DNA from: Leclercia sp. LSNIH1
Lineage (GTDB): Bacteria > Pseudomonadota > Gammaproteobacteria > Enterobacterales > Enterobacteriaceae
NCBI RefSeq assembly: GCF_002902985.1
Contig: NZ_CP026170.1
Span: 62,001 to 126,000 of the forward strand
Direction: 5' to 3'
Length of the DNA stretch: 64,000 nucleotides
In this document: positions 27,875 to 35,541 of the stretch, in pieces
How the letters are laid out: each line of letters begins with the position of its first letter
Position numbering within the stretch: the first letter of the stretch is position 1
Position numbers and translations under genes: made by a program
Notes under the pieces: model-generated
What the model was told of the DNA's origin: nothing
Seen by the model: only the letters and a program-made list of their open reading frames with translations
Database searches by the model: none

Positions 27875-27912
27875 GGGGTCGTCTCAGAATTCGGAAAATA
27901 AAGCACGCTAAG
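27875..27912 (+). repeat. Tn21-subfamily terminal repeat (mer end)
   Basis: A 38-bp repeat beginning GGGGTCGTCTCAGAATTCGG and ending GCACGCTAAG. It differs from the repeat at 48902-48939 only in the AATTC/AAAAC segment. It sits directly against the end of a merR relic, as the mer-side end of Tn21/Tn1696-like transposons does. Confidence 0.85.
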
Positions 27913-28034
27913 GCGTAGTCACCCCGTGACTCCCCCGCGCCGATGCAGCGAGCTTCGTTCCGTCTTGCAGTGACGCAATCAGCGGGCAGGAAACGTTCCC
28001 TTTCCGCGCATGGCAGGCGCACACCAGTTCAGAC
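27908..28034 (-). pseudogene. merR: merR 3' fragment (mercury regulator)
   Basis: About 41 codons in frame to the TAG at 27908-27910, reading [20 protein letters not shown] followed by a variant tail. The [16 protein letters not shown] block is the C-terminal Hg(II)-binding segment of MerR with its conserved cysteines. The gene is cut by IS26 at 28034/28035, and none of the mer operon remains in the window. This is a relic of a mercury-resistance transposon. Confidence 0.88.
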
Positions 28035-28854
28035 GGCACTGTTGCAAAGTTAGCGATGAGGCAGCCTTTTGTCTTATTCAAAGGCCTTACATTTCAAAAA
28101 CTCTGCTTACCAGGCGCATTTCGCCCAGGGGATCACCATAATAAAATGCTGAGGCCTGGCCTTTGCGTAGTGCACGCATCACCTCAATACCTTTGATGGT
28201 GGCGTAAGCCGTCTTCATGGATTTAAATCCCAGCGTGGCGCCGATTATCCGTTTCAGTTTGCCATGATCGCATTCAATCACGTTGTTCCGGTACTTAATC
28301 TGTCGGTGTTCAACGTCAGACGGGCACCGGCCTTCGCGTTTGAGCAGAGCAAGCGCGCGACCATAGGCGGGCGCTTTATCCGTGTTGATGAATCGCGGGA
28401 TCTGCCACTTCTTCACGTTGTTGAGGATTTTACCCAGAAACCGGTATGCAGCTTTGCTGTTACGACGGGAGGAGAGATAAAAATCGACAGTGCGGCCCCG
28501 GCTGTCGACGGCCCGGTACAGATACGCCCAGCGGCCATTGACCTTCACGTAGGTTTCATCCATGTGCCACGGGCAAAGATCGGAAGGGTTACGCCAGTAC
28601 CAGCGCAGCCGTTTTTCCATTTCAGGCGCATAACGCTGAACCCAGCGGTAAATCGTGGAGTGATCGACATTCACTCCGCGTTCAGCCAGCATCTCCTGCA
28701 GCTCACGGTAACTGATGCCGTATTTGCAGTACCAGCGTACGGCCCACAGAATGATGTCACGCTGAAAATGCCGGCCTTTGAATGGGTTCATGTGCAGCTC
28801 CATCAGCAAAAGGGGATGATAAGTTTATCACCACCGACTATTTGCAACAGTGCC
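28035..28854 (-). mobile_element. IS26, copy 1 (820 bp)
   Basis: Complete 820-bp IS26 with ends GGCACTGTTGCAAA (28035) and TTTGCAACAGTGCC (to 28854). The right-flank 8 bases, AAAACAAC (28855-28862), are the reverse complement of the right flank of copy 2, GTTGTTTT (30698-30705). This is the mark of an IS26-mediated inversion of the segment between the copies. Confidence 0.96.
28087..28791 (-). CDS. tnpA: IS26 transposase
   Basis: DDE transposase of the IS6 family, 234 residues from the start [20 protein letters not shown]. The catalytic residues are in [20 protein letters not shown] and [10 protein letters not shown]. An upstream in-frame ATG would add six residues (MLMELH). The copy looks intact and is identical in translation to copy 2. 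Confidence 0.96.
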   Translation of the reverse strand: MNPFKGRHFQRDIILWAVRWYCKYGISYRELQEMLAERGVNVDHSTIYRWVQRYAPEMEKRLRWYWRNPSDLCPWHMDETYVKVNGRWAYLYRAVDSRGRTVDFYLSSRRNSKAAYRFLGKILNNVKKWQIPRFINTDKAPAYGRALALLKREGRCPSDVEHRQIKYRNNVIECDHGKLKRIIGATLGFKSMKTAYATIKGIEVMRALRKGQASAFYYGDPLGEMRLVSRVFEM

Positions 28855-29298
28855 AAAACAACCTTCATGCCGCATATGCAAACGTTCACAGAGTTTTTGA
28901 GAGGCCAGATTGTAAACTTCTACCCAGGCATACAAACGCCTGGCATCTTTTACTTTAAATAAATAATCAAATAGTGCAGCAACTGACTCGCTCGCATATC
29001 CCTGACGTTCATAACGTTGATTAAAATGCCAGCCCACTGACCATGTATTGCTGTCTGGCTCGTCGCTATTGTCCGCAAAAAAATGTCCGATTAACGTATC
29101 AGTTTCTTTTAGACAAACGGCAAACTGCGCTGGGTCCGTGGCTCGTTTAGCCACGTCGCTCTCCGCCTCGGCTAGCGAATGTAACTTTTCATCATTAAAG
29201 CAAGGAGCACGTGGTGAAGAGAGGTAATCGAAAAGTGCTGCCGCATCCTCTGCCTTAAAAGGGCGAATGATTAACCTTTGAGTGACAATGATGTTCAT
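28855..29298 (-). pseudogene. GNAT acetyltransferase, 5' part (split by inversion)
   Basis: First 148 codons of a RimJ/RimL-type N-acetyltransferase (MNIIVTQRLIIRPFKAEDAA; acetyl-CoA loop near QRYERQGYASESV; the GNAT block NLASQKLCERLHMRHEGCF). It is cut at IS26 copy 1. The missing continuation, KEFVAFENEDGKAR, is found at 30706-30747 on the opposite strand, beyond IS26 copy 2. Substrate unknown. The gene upstream in the original arrangement was the RND transporter now at 29374-29877. Confidence 0.88.
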
Positions 29299-29373
29299 AA
29301 TGTCCTTGATAATGTTATGCCTGCCAGTTCAGCAAGAAACCTGCTTTAAACTGGCCGGGACACAGGGCAGAGA

Positions 29374-29877
29374 TTAGCCGTTCCGGCTATTCCCAGGTCT
29401 GCCTTTTCGCATGCCAGTAAATCGGGTGATCGCCACGAAAAATACCGGAACAAAGAAAATGGCCAGTAGCGTTCCGCTAATCATCCCGCCGAATACACCG
29501 GTGCCAATCGCATGCTGCGTGCTGTCGCTGGCTCCACTGGCGAGCATCAGCGGAACAACACCTAATGTGAAAGCCAGAGAAGTCATGAGTATTGGCCGCA
29601 AGCGCTGCTTTGCTGCCATCAATGTCGCATCAATAAGGCTCTTTCCTTCATTCATCAATTGTCTCGCGAACTCGATAATCAAAATCGCATTCTTGGCGGA
29701 AAGTCCAATCAGGGTTATCAGGCCCACTTTGAAAAAGACGTCATTCGTCATATTCGTAACGGATACGGCGAGCACAGCGCCAAGCAGCCCCAGAGGAACA
29801 ACGAGTATGACCGCGAAGGGAACGGACCAGCTTTCGTAAAGCGCAGCCAGCACCATGAATACCACCAGTACCGAGAG
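29374..29877 (-). pseudogene. RND efflux pump permease, C-terminal fragment
   Basis: About 167 codons of the last five membrane helices of an AcrB-type hydrophobe/amphiphile efflux pump. Diagnostic stretches are [18 protein letters not shown], the conserved [20 protein letters not shown], and [17 protein letters not shown]. The N-terminal 85 percent is missing beyond IS26 copy 2. It lies upstream of the GNAT gene in the same direction, so both came together from one donor locus. It cannot act as a pump. Confidence 0.9.
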
Positions 29878-30697
29878 GGCACTGTTGCAAATAGTCGGTG
29901 GTGATAAACTTATCATCCCCTTTTGCTGATGGAGCTGCACATGAACCCATTCAAAGGCCGGCATTTTCAGCGTGACATCATTCTGTGGGCCGTACGCTGG
30001 TACTGCAAATACGGCATCAGTTACCGTGAGCTGCAGGAGATGCTGGCTGAACGCGGAGTGAATGTCGATCACTCCACGATTTACCGCTGGGTTCAGCGTT
30101 ATGCGCCTGAAATGGAAAAACGGCTGCGCTGGTACTGGCGTAACCCTTCCGATCTTTGCCCGTGGCACATGGATGAAACCTACGTGAAGGTCAATGGCCG
30201 CTGGGCGTATCTGTACCGGGCCGTCGACAGCCGGGGCCGCACTGTCGATTTTTATCTCTCCTCCCGTCGTAACAGCAAAGCTGCATACCGGTTTCTGGGT
30301 AAAATCCTCAACAACGTGAAGAAGTGGCAGATCCCGCGATTCATCAACACGGATAAAGCGCCCGCCTATGGTCGCGCGCTTGCTCTGCTCAAACGCGAAG
30401 GCCGGTGCCCGTCTGACGTTGAACACCGACAGATTAAGTACCGGAACAACGTGATTGAATGCGATCATGGCAAACTGAAACGGATAATCGGCGCCACGCT
30501 GGGATTTAAATCCATGAAGACGGCTTACGCCACCATCAAAGGTATTGAGGTGATGCGTGCACTACGCAAAGGCCAGGCCTCAGCATTTTATTATGGTGAT
30601 CCCCTGGGCGAAATGCGCCTGGTAAGCAGAGTTTTTGAAATGTAAGGCCTTTGAATAAGACAAAAGGCTGCCTCATCGCTAACTTTGCAACAGTGCC
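29878..30697 (+). mobile_element. IS26, copy 2 (820 bp), inverted relative to copy 1
   Basis: Complete IS26 in the opposite orientation to the copy at 28035. It truncates the RND gene on its left. On its right the 8 bases GTTGTTTT repeat, in inverted orientation, the bases next to copy 1, and then the GNAT gene continues. Confidence 0.96.
29941..30645 (+). CDS. tnpA: IS26 transposase
   Basis: Second identical 234-residue IS6-family DDE transposase, apparently intact. With two active copies in inverted orientation, the segment between them can be inverted again by homologous recombination. Confidence 0.96.
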   Translation: MNPFKGRHFQRDIILWAVRWYCKYGISYRELQEMLAERGVNVDHSTIYRWVQRYAPEMEKRLRWYWRNPSDLCPWHMDETYVKVNGRWAYLYRAVDSRGRTVDFYLSSRRNSKAAYRFLGKILNNVKKWQIPRFINTDKAPAYGRALALLKREGRCPSDVEHRQIKYRNNVIECDHGKLKRIIGATLGFKSMKTAYATIKGIEVMRALRKGQASAFYYGDPLGEMRLVSRVFEM

Positions 30698-30749
30698 GTT
30701 GTTTTAAAGAGTTTGTCGCCTTTGAAAACGAGGATGGTAAGGCAAGATA
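30698..30749 (+). pseudogene. GNAT acetyltransferase, 3' fragment
   Basis: Begins with the duplicated GTTGTTTT and continues in the frame of the GNAT gene with 14 codons, KEFVAFENEDGKAR. The frame is then closed by a TAG formed at the junction with the transposon end at 30750. Joined to the piece at 28855-29298 it rebuilds about 162 residues; about the last 15 of a typical family member are lost to the transposon. Confidence 0.85.
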
Positions 30750-30787
30750 GGGGTCGCCTCAGAAAACGGAAAATAAAGCACGCTAAG
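30750..30787 (+). repeat. Tn21-subfamily terminal repeat (pbr end)
   Basis: 38-bp end beginning GGGGTCGCCTCAGAAAACGG. One base away from the repeat at 48902-48939 (inverted), but clearly different from the repeat at the tnpA side of the pbr unit (38504-38541). Confidence 0.88.
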
Positions 30788-30794
30788 CCCTTAC

Positions 30795-31235
30795 TTACCC
30801 AGATGTTTGACTGTTCGTGGCACTTTCACCATGGCAATTGCAATTGCCCAACCCTTGCAAAATGCCGCACGCCTCTACAGATCGAGAGCCAGAACACTTC
30901 TCGCGCAAATCAACCAAGTGCCGTTTTAACTGCAACAGCGCGGACACACGCATTTCCACCTGTTGAATATGGGCCTCCAGCAGCGTGTTGACCTCCCCAC
31001 AGTCCTGCATCGGGTTGTCTCGCAGACCCAGCAATGCGCGAATCTCGCTCAACGTCATGTCGAGCGAACGGCAATGACGGATGAATTGCAAGCGCTCAAT
31101 GTGCGCCTCACCGTACAGCCGGAAGTTGCCACCGCTTCGCGCTGGCTTCGGCAGTAGCCCTTCCTTCTCGTAGTAGCGGATGGTCACGACCTCGCACCCA
31201 GAGCGCTTGGCGAGGTCGCCAATTCTGATTTCCAT
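30795..31235 (-). CDS. pbrR: Pb(II)/Cd(II)-responsive MerR-type regulator
   Basis: A 146-residue MerR-family activator. The N-terminal winged helix (MEIRIGDLAKRSGCEVVTIR; GNFRLYGEAH) is followed by a dimerisation coiled coil and a metal site built from Cys79 (NPMQDCGEV), Cys114 (REKCSG) and Cys123 (VEACGIL), the PbrR/CadR set for lead or cadmium. A Cys/His-rich tail (NCNCHGE) follows. It is divergent from pbrA, and the promoter between them has the long spacer that MerR proteins untwist. Lead against cadmium preference cannot be settled from sequence; the pbrBC neighbour favours lead. Confidence 0.88.
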   Translation of the reverse strand: MEIRIGDLAKRSGCEVVTIRYYEKEGLLPKPARSGGNFRLYGEAHIERLQFIRHCRSLDMTLSEIRALLGLRDNPMQDCGEVNTLLEAHIQQVEMRVSALLQLKRHLVDLREKCSGSRSVEACGILQGLGNCNCHGESATNSQTSG

Positions 31236-31256
31236 GCATCAATCTCCAATTATCAC

Positions 31257-31287
31257 TTGACTCTATAGTGACTATAGAGATTTTAAT
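31257..31287 (+). promoter_or_regulatory. MerR-type pbrA promoter and operator
   Basis: -35 TTGACT (31257-31262), 19-bp spacer, -10 TTTAAT (31282-31287). The spacer region holds the perfect dyad CTCTATAG-TGA-CTATAGAG (31261-31279). The 19-bp spacing is the hallmark of MerR-family-activated promoters. Confidence 0.88.
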
Positions 31288-31320
31288 GGAGGCTGAATAG
31301 AAGATTTTCAGGAGTTACTC

Positions 31321-33726
31321 ATGAGCGAATGCGCTTCAAAGGGGTGTGGCTGCACGACTGAGCCGATCATCCAACCCACGGCACCGGCCCCGCTGGCAAC
31401 CGGATCGGCTCAAGCGGTGTACCGCATCGAGAACATGGATTGCCCGACCGAAGAGGCGCTGATCCGAAGCAAACTGGCCGGTCTGGCGGGGGTGGCGGGT
31501 CTTGAATTCAACCTGATGCAACGTACCTTGGCCGTGCGACACGAATTGCCTTCGTTGTCTCCCGTCGAGCAGGCGCTGAAGGCCATCGGCATGCAAGCTG
31601 TGCGCATGGATCAGGCGTCGGCCGAGCAGACGACCAAGCTGTCCATTGCCAAGATGGATTGCCCGACCGAAGAGACGTTGATCCGCAACAAGCTCGGCAC
31701 CGTGGCCGGTGTTGCTGATCTCGATTTCAACCTGATGCAGCGCACGCTGTCGGTACGCCATGCGAACCAGGTTCTGCCAGACGTGCTCGTGGCACTGCAA
31801 GCGCTTGGATTCGAGGCGCAGGTCGTGGACACGGCAGAGGTCGCATCTCCATCCGCCGCCCCTGTGACCACGCCGACCAACTGGTGGCCGCTGGGCATCT
31901 CCTTGGTCACTGCATCGGCGGCCGAGGCGGTCTACTGGCTCCACAACGGCAATCACTGGTCGGTTGTCGTTCTGGCGCTTGTCGCGGTCTTCACGGGTGG
32001 CCTCTCCACCTACAAGAAGGGGTGGATTGCGCTCAAGAACCGTAATCTCAACATGAACGCCCTCATGTCGATTGCGGTCACGGGTGCCATGTTGATCGGC
32101 CACTGGCCCGAAGCGGCAATGGTGATGGTACTGTTCGCGCTGGCCGAGGTAATCGAAGCCAAATCGCTGGATCGCGCTCGTAACGCTATCCGTGGCCTGC
32201 TCGACCTGACCCCGGAACAGGCCACGGTACAGCAGGCTGACGGCACATGGCGCGAGGTGGGCGCCAAGCAAATCACCATCGGCGCCCGCGTCCGGGTCAA
32301 ACCAGGTGAGCGCATCGCCCTTGATGGTGAGGTGCTGGAAGGCCGCTCTGCCGTCAACCAAGCCCCGATCACGGGTGAAAGCCTCCCGGTCGAAAAATCC
32401 CCCGGTGATTCGGTGTTCGCTGGCACGATCAACGAATCCGGCTCGTTCGAGTACCGCGTCACCGCCTTGGCCAACAACTCCACTTTGGCCCGGATCATTC
32501 ACGCGGTAGAGGCTGCGCAAGGTAGTCGTGCGCCGACTCAGCGTTTTGTCGATCAGTTCGCCCGCTGGTACACCCCCGTTGTATTCGGCGTTGCCATCGC
32601 CGTCGCGTTGTTGCCGCCGCTGTTCATGGGTGCGGCATGGCTCGACTGGATCTACCGTGCATTGGTTCTGCTGGTGGTCGCCTGCCCGTGCGCACTGGTG
32701 ATCTCTACACCGGTCAGCATCGTCAGCGGCCTGGCCGCCGCCGCCCGCCACGGCATTCTCATCAAAGGTGGCGTCTATCTGGAAGAAGGCCGCAAGCTGC
32801 GCTGGCTGGCTCTGGACAAGACCGGCACGATCACGCACGGCAAGCCCGCACAGACCGACTTTGTCACATGGGGCAATGCACTCGCCTCGGACAGCCGCAG
32901 CATCGCTGCCAGTCTGGCGGCCCGCTCGGACCATCCTGTATCCAAGGCGGTGGCACAGGCCGCGCAGACGGACGGGGTTGCCTTGCTCGACGTGGCCGAA
33001 TTCAACGCGCTGCCCGGTCGGGGTGTGCAAGGCCAAATCAACGGTGCGACCTACCATCTGGGCAACCACCGGATGCTCGAAGAGCTGGGGCAGTGCACAC
33101 CAGAGCTGGAGCAGCGCATCGCTGCGCTGGAAACCGCTGGCAAGACCGTCGTGATGTTGGTAGGCGCAAAGGCGGTACATGCCTTATTCGCCGTAGCGGA
33201 CACCATCAAGGACAGCAGCAGGACCGCCATCGCCGAGCTGCACGCACTGGGCATCAACACCATGATGCTGACCGGCGACAACCCCCATACGGCACAGGCC
33301 ATTGCCGCACAAGCCGGAATCGACCGTGCGCAAGGCAACCTACTCCCAGATGACAAATTGCGCGAAGTGGAGCAACTGGCCCGAAGCGGCAAGGTTGGCA
33401 TGGTCGGTGATGGCATCAACGATGCCCCGGCCTTGGCGCGTGCGGACATCGGCTTTGCAATGGGAGCGGCTGGCACAGATACCGCAATCGAGACCGCCGA
33501 CGTGGCCCTGATGGACGACAACCTGCGCAAGATTCCGACCTTCGTGCGCCTGTCGCGTGCGACGGCGCAGGTGCTGATGCAAAACATTGTGCTGGCCCTT
33601 GGCATCAAGGCAGTATTTCTGGTGCTGACCTTCACGGGTCAAGCGACCATGTGGATGGCGGTGTTTGCTGATATGGGGGCCAGCTTGCTCGTCGTTGGCA
33701 ATGGCTTGAGGCTGTTGCGCAAATGA
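31321..33726 (+). CDS. pbrA: Pb(II)/Cd(II)/Zn(II)-exporting P-type ATPase
   Basis: P1B-type metal efflux ATPase of 801 residues. It has a Cys-rich N-terminus (CASKGCGCTTE), two heavy-metal-associated domains whose metal loops read MDCPTEE (Cys41 and Cys114), membrane segments, the actuator loop ITGESLPVEK, the transport site VACPCALVIS, the phosphorylation site LDKTGTITHG, the SDHPV nucleotide-binding motif and the hinge MVGDGINDAPALA. The CPC motif and C-terminal MGAS place it in the Zn/Cd/Pb group. It is activated by PbrR and overlaps pbrBC by 4 bp. It moves lead out of the cytoplasm. Confidence 0.92.
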   Translation: MSECASKGCGCTTEPIIQPTAPAPLATGSAQAVYRIENMDCPTEEALIRSKLAGLAGVAGLEFNLMQRTLAVRHELPSLSPVEQALKAIGMQAVRMDQASAEQTTKLSIAKMDCPTEETLIRNKLGTVAGVADLDFNLMQRTLSVRHANQVLPDVLVALQALGFEAQVVDTAEVASPSAAPVTTPTNWWPLGISLVTASAAEAVYWLHNGNHWSVVVLALVAVFTGGLSTYKKGWIALKNRNLNMNALMSIAVTGAMLIGHWPEAAMVMVLFALAEVIEAKSLDRARNAIRGLLDLTPEQATVQQADGTWREVGAKQITIGARVRVKPGERIALDGEVLEGRSAVNQAPITGESLPVEKSPGDSVFAGTINESGSFEYRVTALANNSTLARIIHAVEAAQGSRAPTQRFVDQFARWYTPVVFGVAIAVALLPPLFMGAAWLDWIYRALVLLVVACPCALVISTPVSIVSGLAAAARHGILIKGGVYLEEGRKLRWLALDKTGTITHGKPAQTDFVTWGNALASDSRSIAASLAARSDHPVSKAVAQAAQTDGVALLDVAEFNALPGRGVQGQINGATYHLGNHRMLEELGQCTPELEQRIAALETAGKTVVMLVGAKAVHALFAVADTIKDSSRTAIAELHALGINTMMLTGDNPHTAQAIAAQAGIDRAQGNLLPDDKLREVEQLARSGKVGMVGDGINDAPALARADIGFAMGAAGTDTAIETADVALMDDNLRKIPTFVRLSRATAQVLMQNIVLALGIKAVFLVLTFTGQATMWMAVFADMGASLLVVGNGLRLLRK

Positions 33727-34802
33727 GCTGGAAATTCTTTCTCTACGACTGGGGTGGTCTGAACATCGCGTTGTTCCAAGCCATCAACATGAGCACACCT
33801 GCAGCGCTGGAACCGCTGGCATCGTTCTTCAACCTTGTGATAGGCAACTACTGGACTGCACCACTGATGCTCTTGGCGATGTGGGGATGGTCAAAGTCGG
33901 CACCTGACCCAACGCGGGCCGATGCCATCCGGTACAGACTCAGAGTCTTTAGCGTGGCCTTTGCGTTGGCATTTCTCGTCGCCACCATCTTGAAGCTATG
34001 GATCGACTTTCCACGCCCGCCTGCCGTTTTTGGCGACATGGTGCGCGTTATCGGGGGCATCGAACGACACTACAGCCTGCCCAGCGGGCATGCCACCTAT
34101 GCCGCGCTGGTGGTCGGCGCGCTCTGGCCTTTGATAGGCCGTCGTGGCCGCATCGGCTTGGTGTTGTACGCCGCATTGGTCGGTTGGTCACGCATCGCAG
34201 CCGGAATGCACTTTCCTGCCGATGTGCTGGCGGGGTGGGTACTTGGATTGAGTTGCACGGCGCTCGCCGGGTGGCTGATGCCGCTGGCCGTCCCTGTGTG
34301 GCAATCGGCTCGCCGCACATCGACTTGGGTCTGGTTCGCAGTGGCCGCCAGTGCTGTCATGACCGATCAGCTCGCAAAGTTCGCCATCACCCGCACGTTT
34401 GCCTACGGTGAACAGGTCGAAGTCACGCCCTTCTTCAACTTCGTCCATGTCCTGAATCCCGGCGCGGCATTCAGCTTTCTGGCGAACGCTGGCGGCTGGC
34501 AACGTTACTTTTTCATCACGCTGGGCCTGGTCGTTTCTGCTTGGCTGGGACGCATGCTGTGCCAGCAATTGCCCCGTCTCGAAGCGATGGGATACAGCCT
34601 GATCCTCGGCGGTGCGCTGGGCAATGTCGCGGATCGTGTGCTGCGTGGACAGGTTGTTGATTTCCTTGACTTCCATTGGCGACTTGCGCACTGGCCCGCC
34701 TTCAACCTCGCTGATGTGGCGATAACTATCGGAGCGCTCTGCCTGTTCTTGACGGTTGTACCGAAAAGCAGTAAAGGCACAGAGGCCGAGGTGTCCGGTT
34801 AA
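33723..34802 (+). CDS. pbrBC: Fused undecaprenyl-pyrophosphate phosphatase / signal peptidase II-like protein
   Basis: A 359-residue membrane protein with two domains. The first half is a PAP2-type phosphatase (KLWIDFPRPP, PSGHATYAA, SRIAAGMHFPADV), which in lead operons releases phosphate to precipitate exported Pb(II). The second half is an LspA-like signal peptidase II with its two catalytic aspartates (MTDQLAKFAI; NPGAAFSF; GALGNVADR; FNLADVAI). The fusion replaces separate pbrB and pbrC genes and is a feature of plasmid and transposon pbr operons. ATGA overlap with pbrA shows translational coupling. A pbrD gene is absent. Confidence 0.88.
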   Translation: MSWKFFLYDWGGLNIALFQAINMSTPAALEPLASFFNLVIGNYWTAPLMLLAMWGWSKSAPDPTRADAIRYRLRVFSVAFALAFLVATILKLWIDFPRPPAVFGDMVRVIGGIERHYSLPSGHATYAALVVGALWPLIGRRGRIGLVLYAALVGWSRIAAGMHFPADVLAGWVLGLSCTALAGWLMPLAVPVWQSARRTSTWVWFAVAASAVMTDQLAKFAITRTFAYGEQVEVTPFFNFVHVLNPGAAFSFLANAGGWQRYFFITLGLVVSAWLGRMLCQQLPRLEAMGYSLILGGALGNVADRVLRGQVVDFLDFHWRLAHWPAFNLADVAITIGALCLFLTVVPKSSKGTEAEVSG

Positions 34803-34977
34803 GCTATACCCTAACTTGATGTCAGGCAGGGCCGCGCCGCTTCGTCAGAATAGAGTCTGCTTTCCCATTTTTTGACACATGCCCGCGAAGGTTATAGATT
34901 TCAGCCTGACAGAAATGGGCTTTGAGGCACAACGGAACAGAAAGTGCACTTAAGCCGCCTTCAACCAAGGAGACATC
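34803..34977. promoter_or_regulatory. res region of the pbr transposon
   Basis: Non-coding segment between pbrBC and tnpR with the usual Tn21-subfamily features (repeats of TGTCAG/CTGACA-type half sites at 34820-34915, including CGTCAGAATAGAGTCTG). It holds the recombination site for TnpR and the tnpR promoter. Confidence 0.65.
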
Positions 34978-35538
34978 GTGCAGGGGCACCGCATCGGCTA
35001 CGTCCGGGTCAGCAGCTTTGACCAGAACCCGGAACGCCAGCTGGAACAAACCCAGGTGAGCAAGGTGTTCACCGACAAGGCATCGGGCAAGGACACCCAG
35101 CGCCCCCAGCTCGAAGCGCTGCTGAGCTTCGTCCGCGAAGGCGATACAGTGGTGGTGCACAGCATGGATCGGCTGGCCCGCAACCTCGATGACCTGCGTC
35201 GCTTGGTACAGAAGCTGACTCAGCGCGGCGTGCGCATCGAGTTCCTGAAGGAGGGCCTGGTGTTCACTGGCGAGGACTCGCCGATGGCCAACCTGATGCT
35301 GTCGGTGATGGGGGCCTTCGCTGAGTTCGAGCGCGCCCTGATCCGCGAGCGGCAGCGTGAGGGCATCGCCTTGGCCAAGCAGCGTGGCGCGTACCGGGGC
35401 CGCAAGAAAGCCCTGTCCGATGAGCAGGCTGCTACCCTGCGGCAGCGAGCGACGGCCGGCGAGCCCAAGGCGCAGCTTGCCCGCGAGTTCAACATCAGCC
35501 GGGAAACCCTCTACCAGTACCTCCGCACGGACGACTGA
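34978..35538 (+). CDS. tnpR: Tn21-subfamily resolvase TnpR
   Basis: Serine resolvase of 186 residues, starting with GTG (GTGCAGGGGCACCGC) behind AAGGAGA. Catalytic Ser12 in [16 protein letters not shown], then [31 protein letters not shown] and a C-terminal helix-turn-helix ([17 protein letters not shown]). It resolves cointegrates at the adjacent res site. tnpA follows after 3 bp in the same direction, the Tn21/Tn501 gene order. Confidence 0.94.
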   Translation: MQGHRIGYVRVSSFDQNPERQLEQTQVSKVFTDKASGKDTQRPQLEALLSFVREGDTVVVHSMDRLARNLDDLRRLVQKLTQRGVRIEFLKEGLVFTGEDSPMANLMLSVMGAFAEFERALIRERQREGIALAKQRGAYRGRKKALSDEQAATLRQRATAGEPKAQLAREFNISRETLYQYLRTDD

Positions 35539-35541
35539 CAC

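Noticed and set aside
27657..28022. 121-codon frame joining merR-region sequence to the IS1 InsB tail
   Set aside because: It crosses a transposon end and uses the wrong frame for MerR; an accidental junction frame.
29374..30468. 364-codon fused frame running from IS26 antisense sequence into the RND fragment
   Set aside because: The first 197 codons are the noncoding strand of the IS26 transposase; the fusion is a by-product of the insertion, not a selected chimera.
31336..33180. 614-codon open frame antisense to pbrA
   Set aside because: It lies wholly opposite a well-conserved P-type ATPase in GC-rich DNA; low-complexity Arg/Gln/Asp-rich translation and no ribosome site. A shadow frame.
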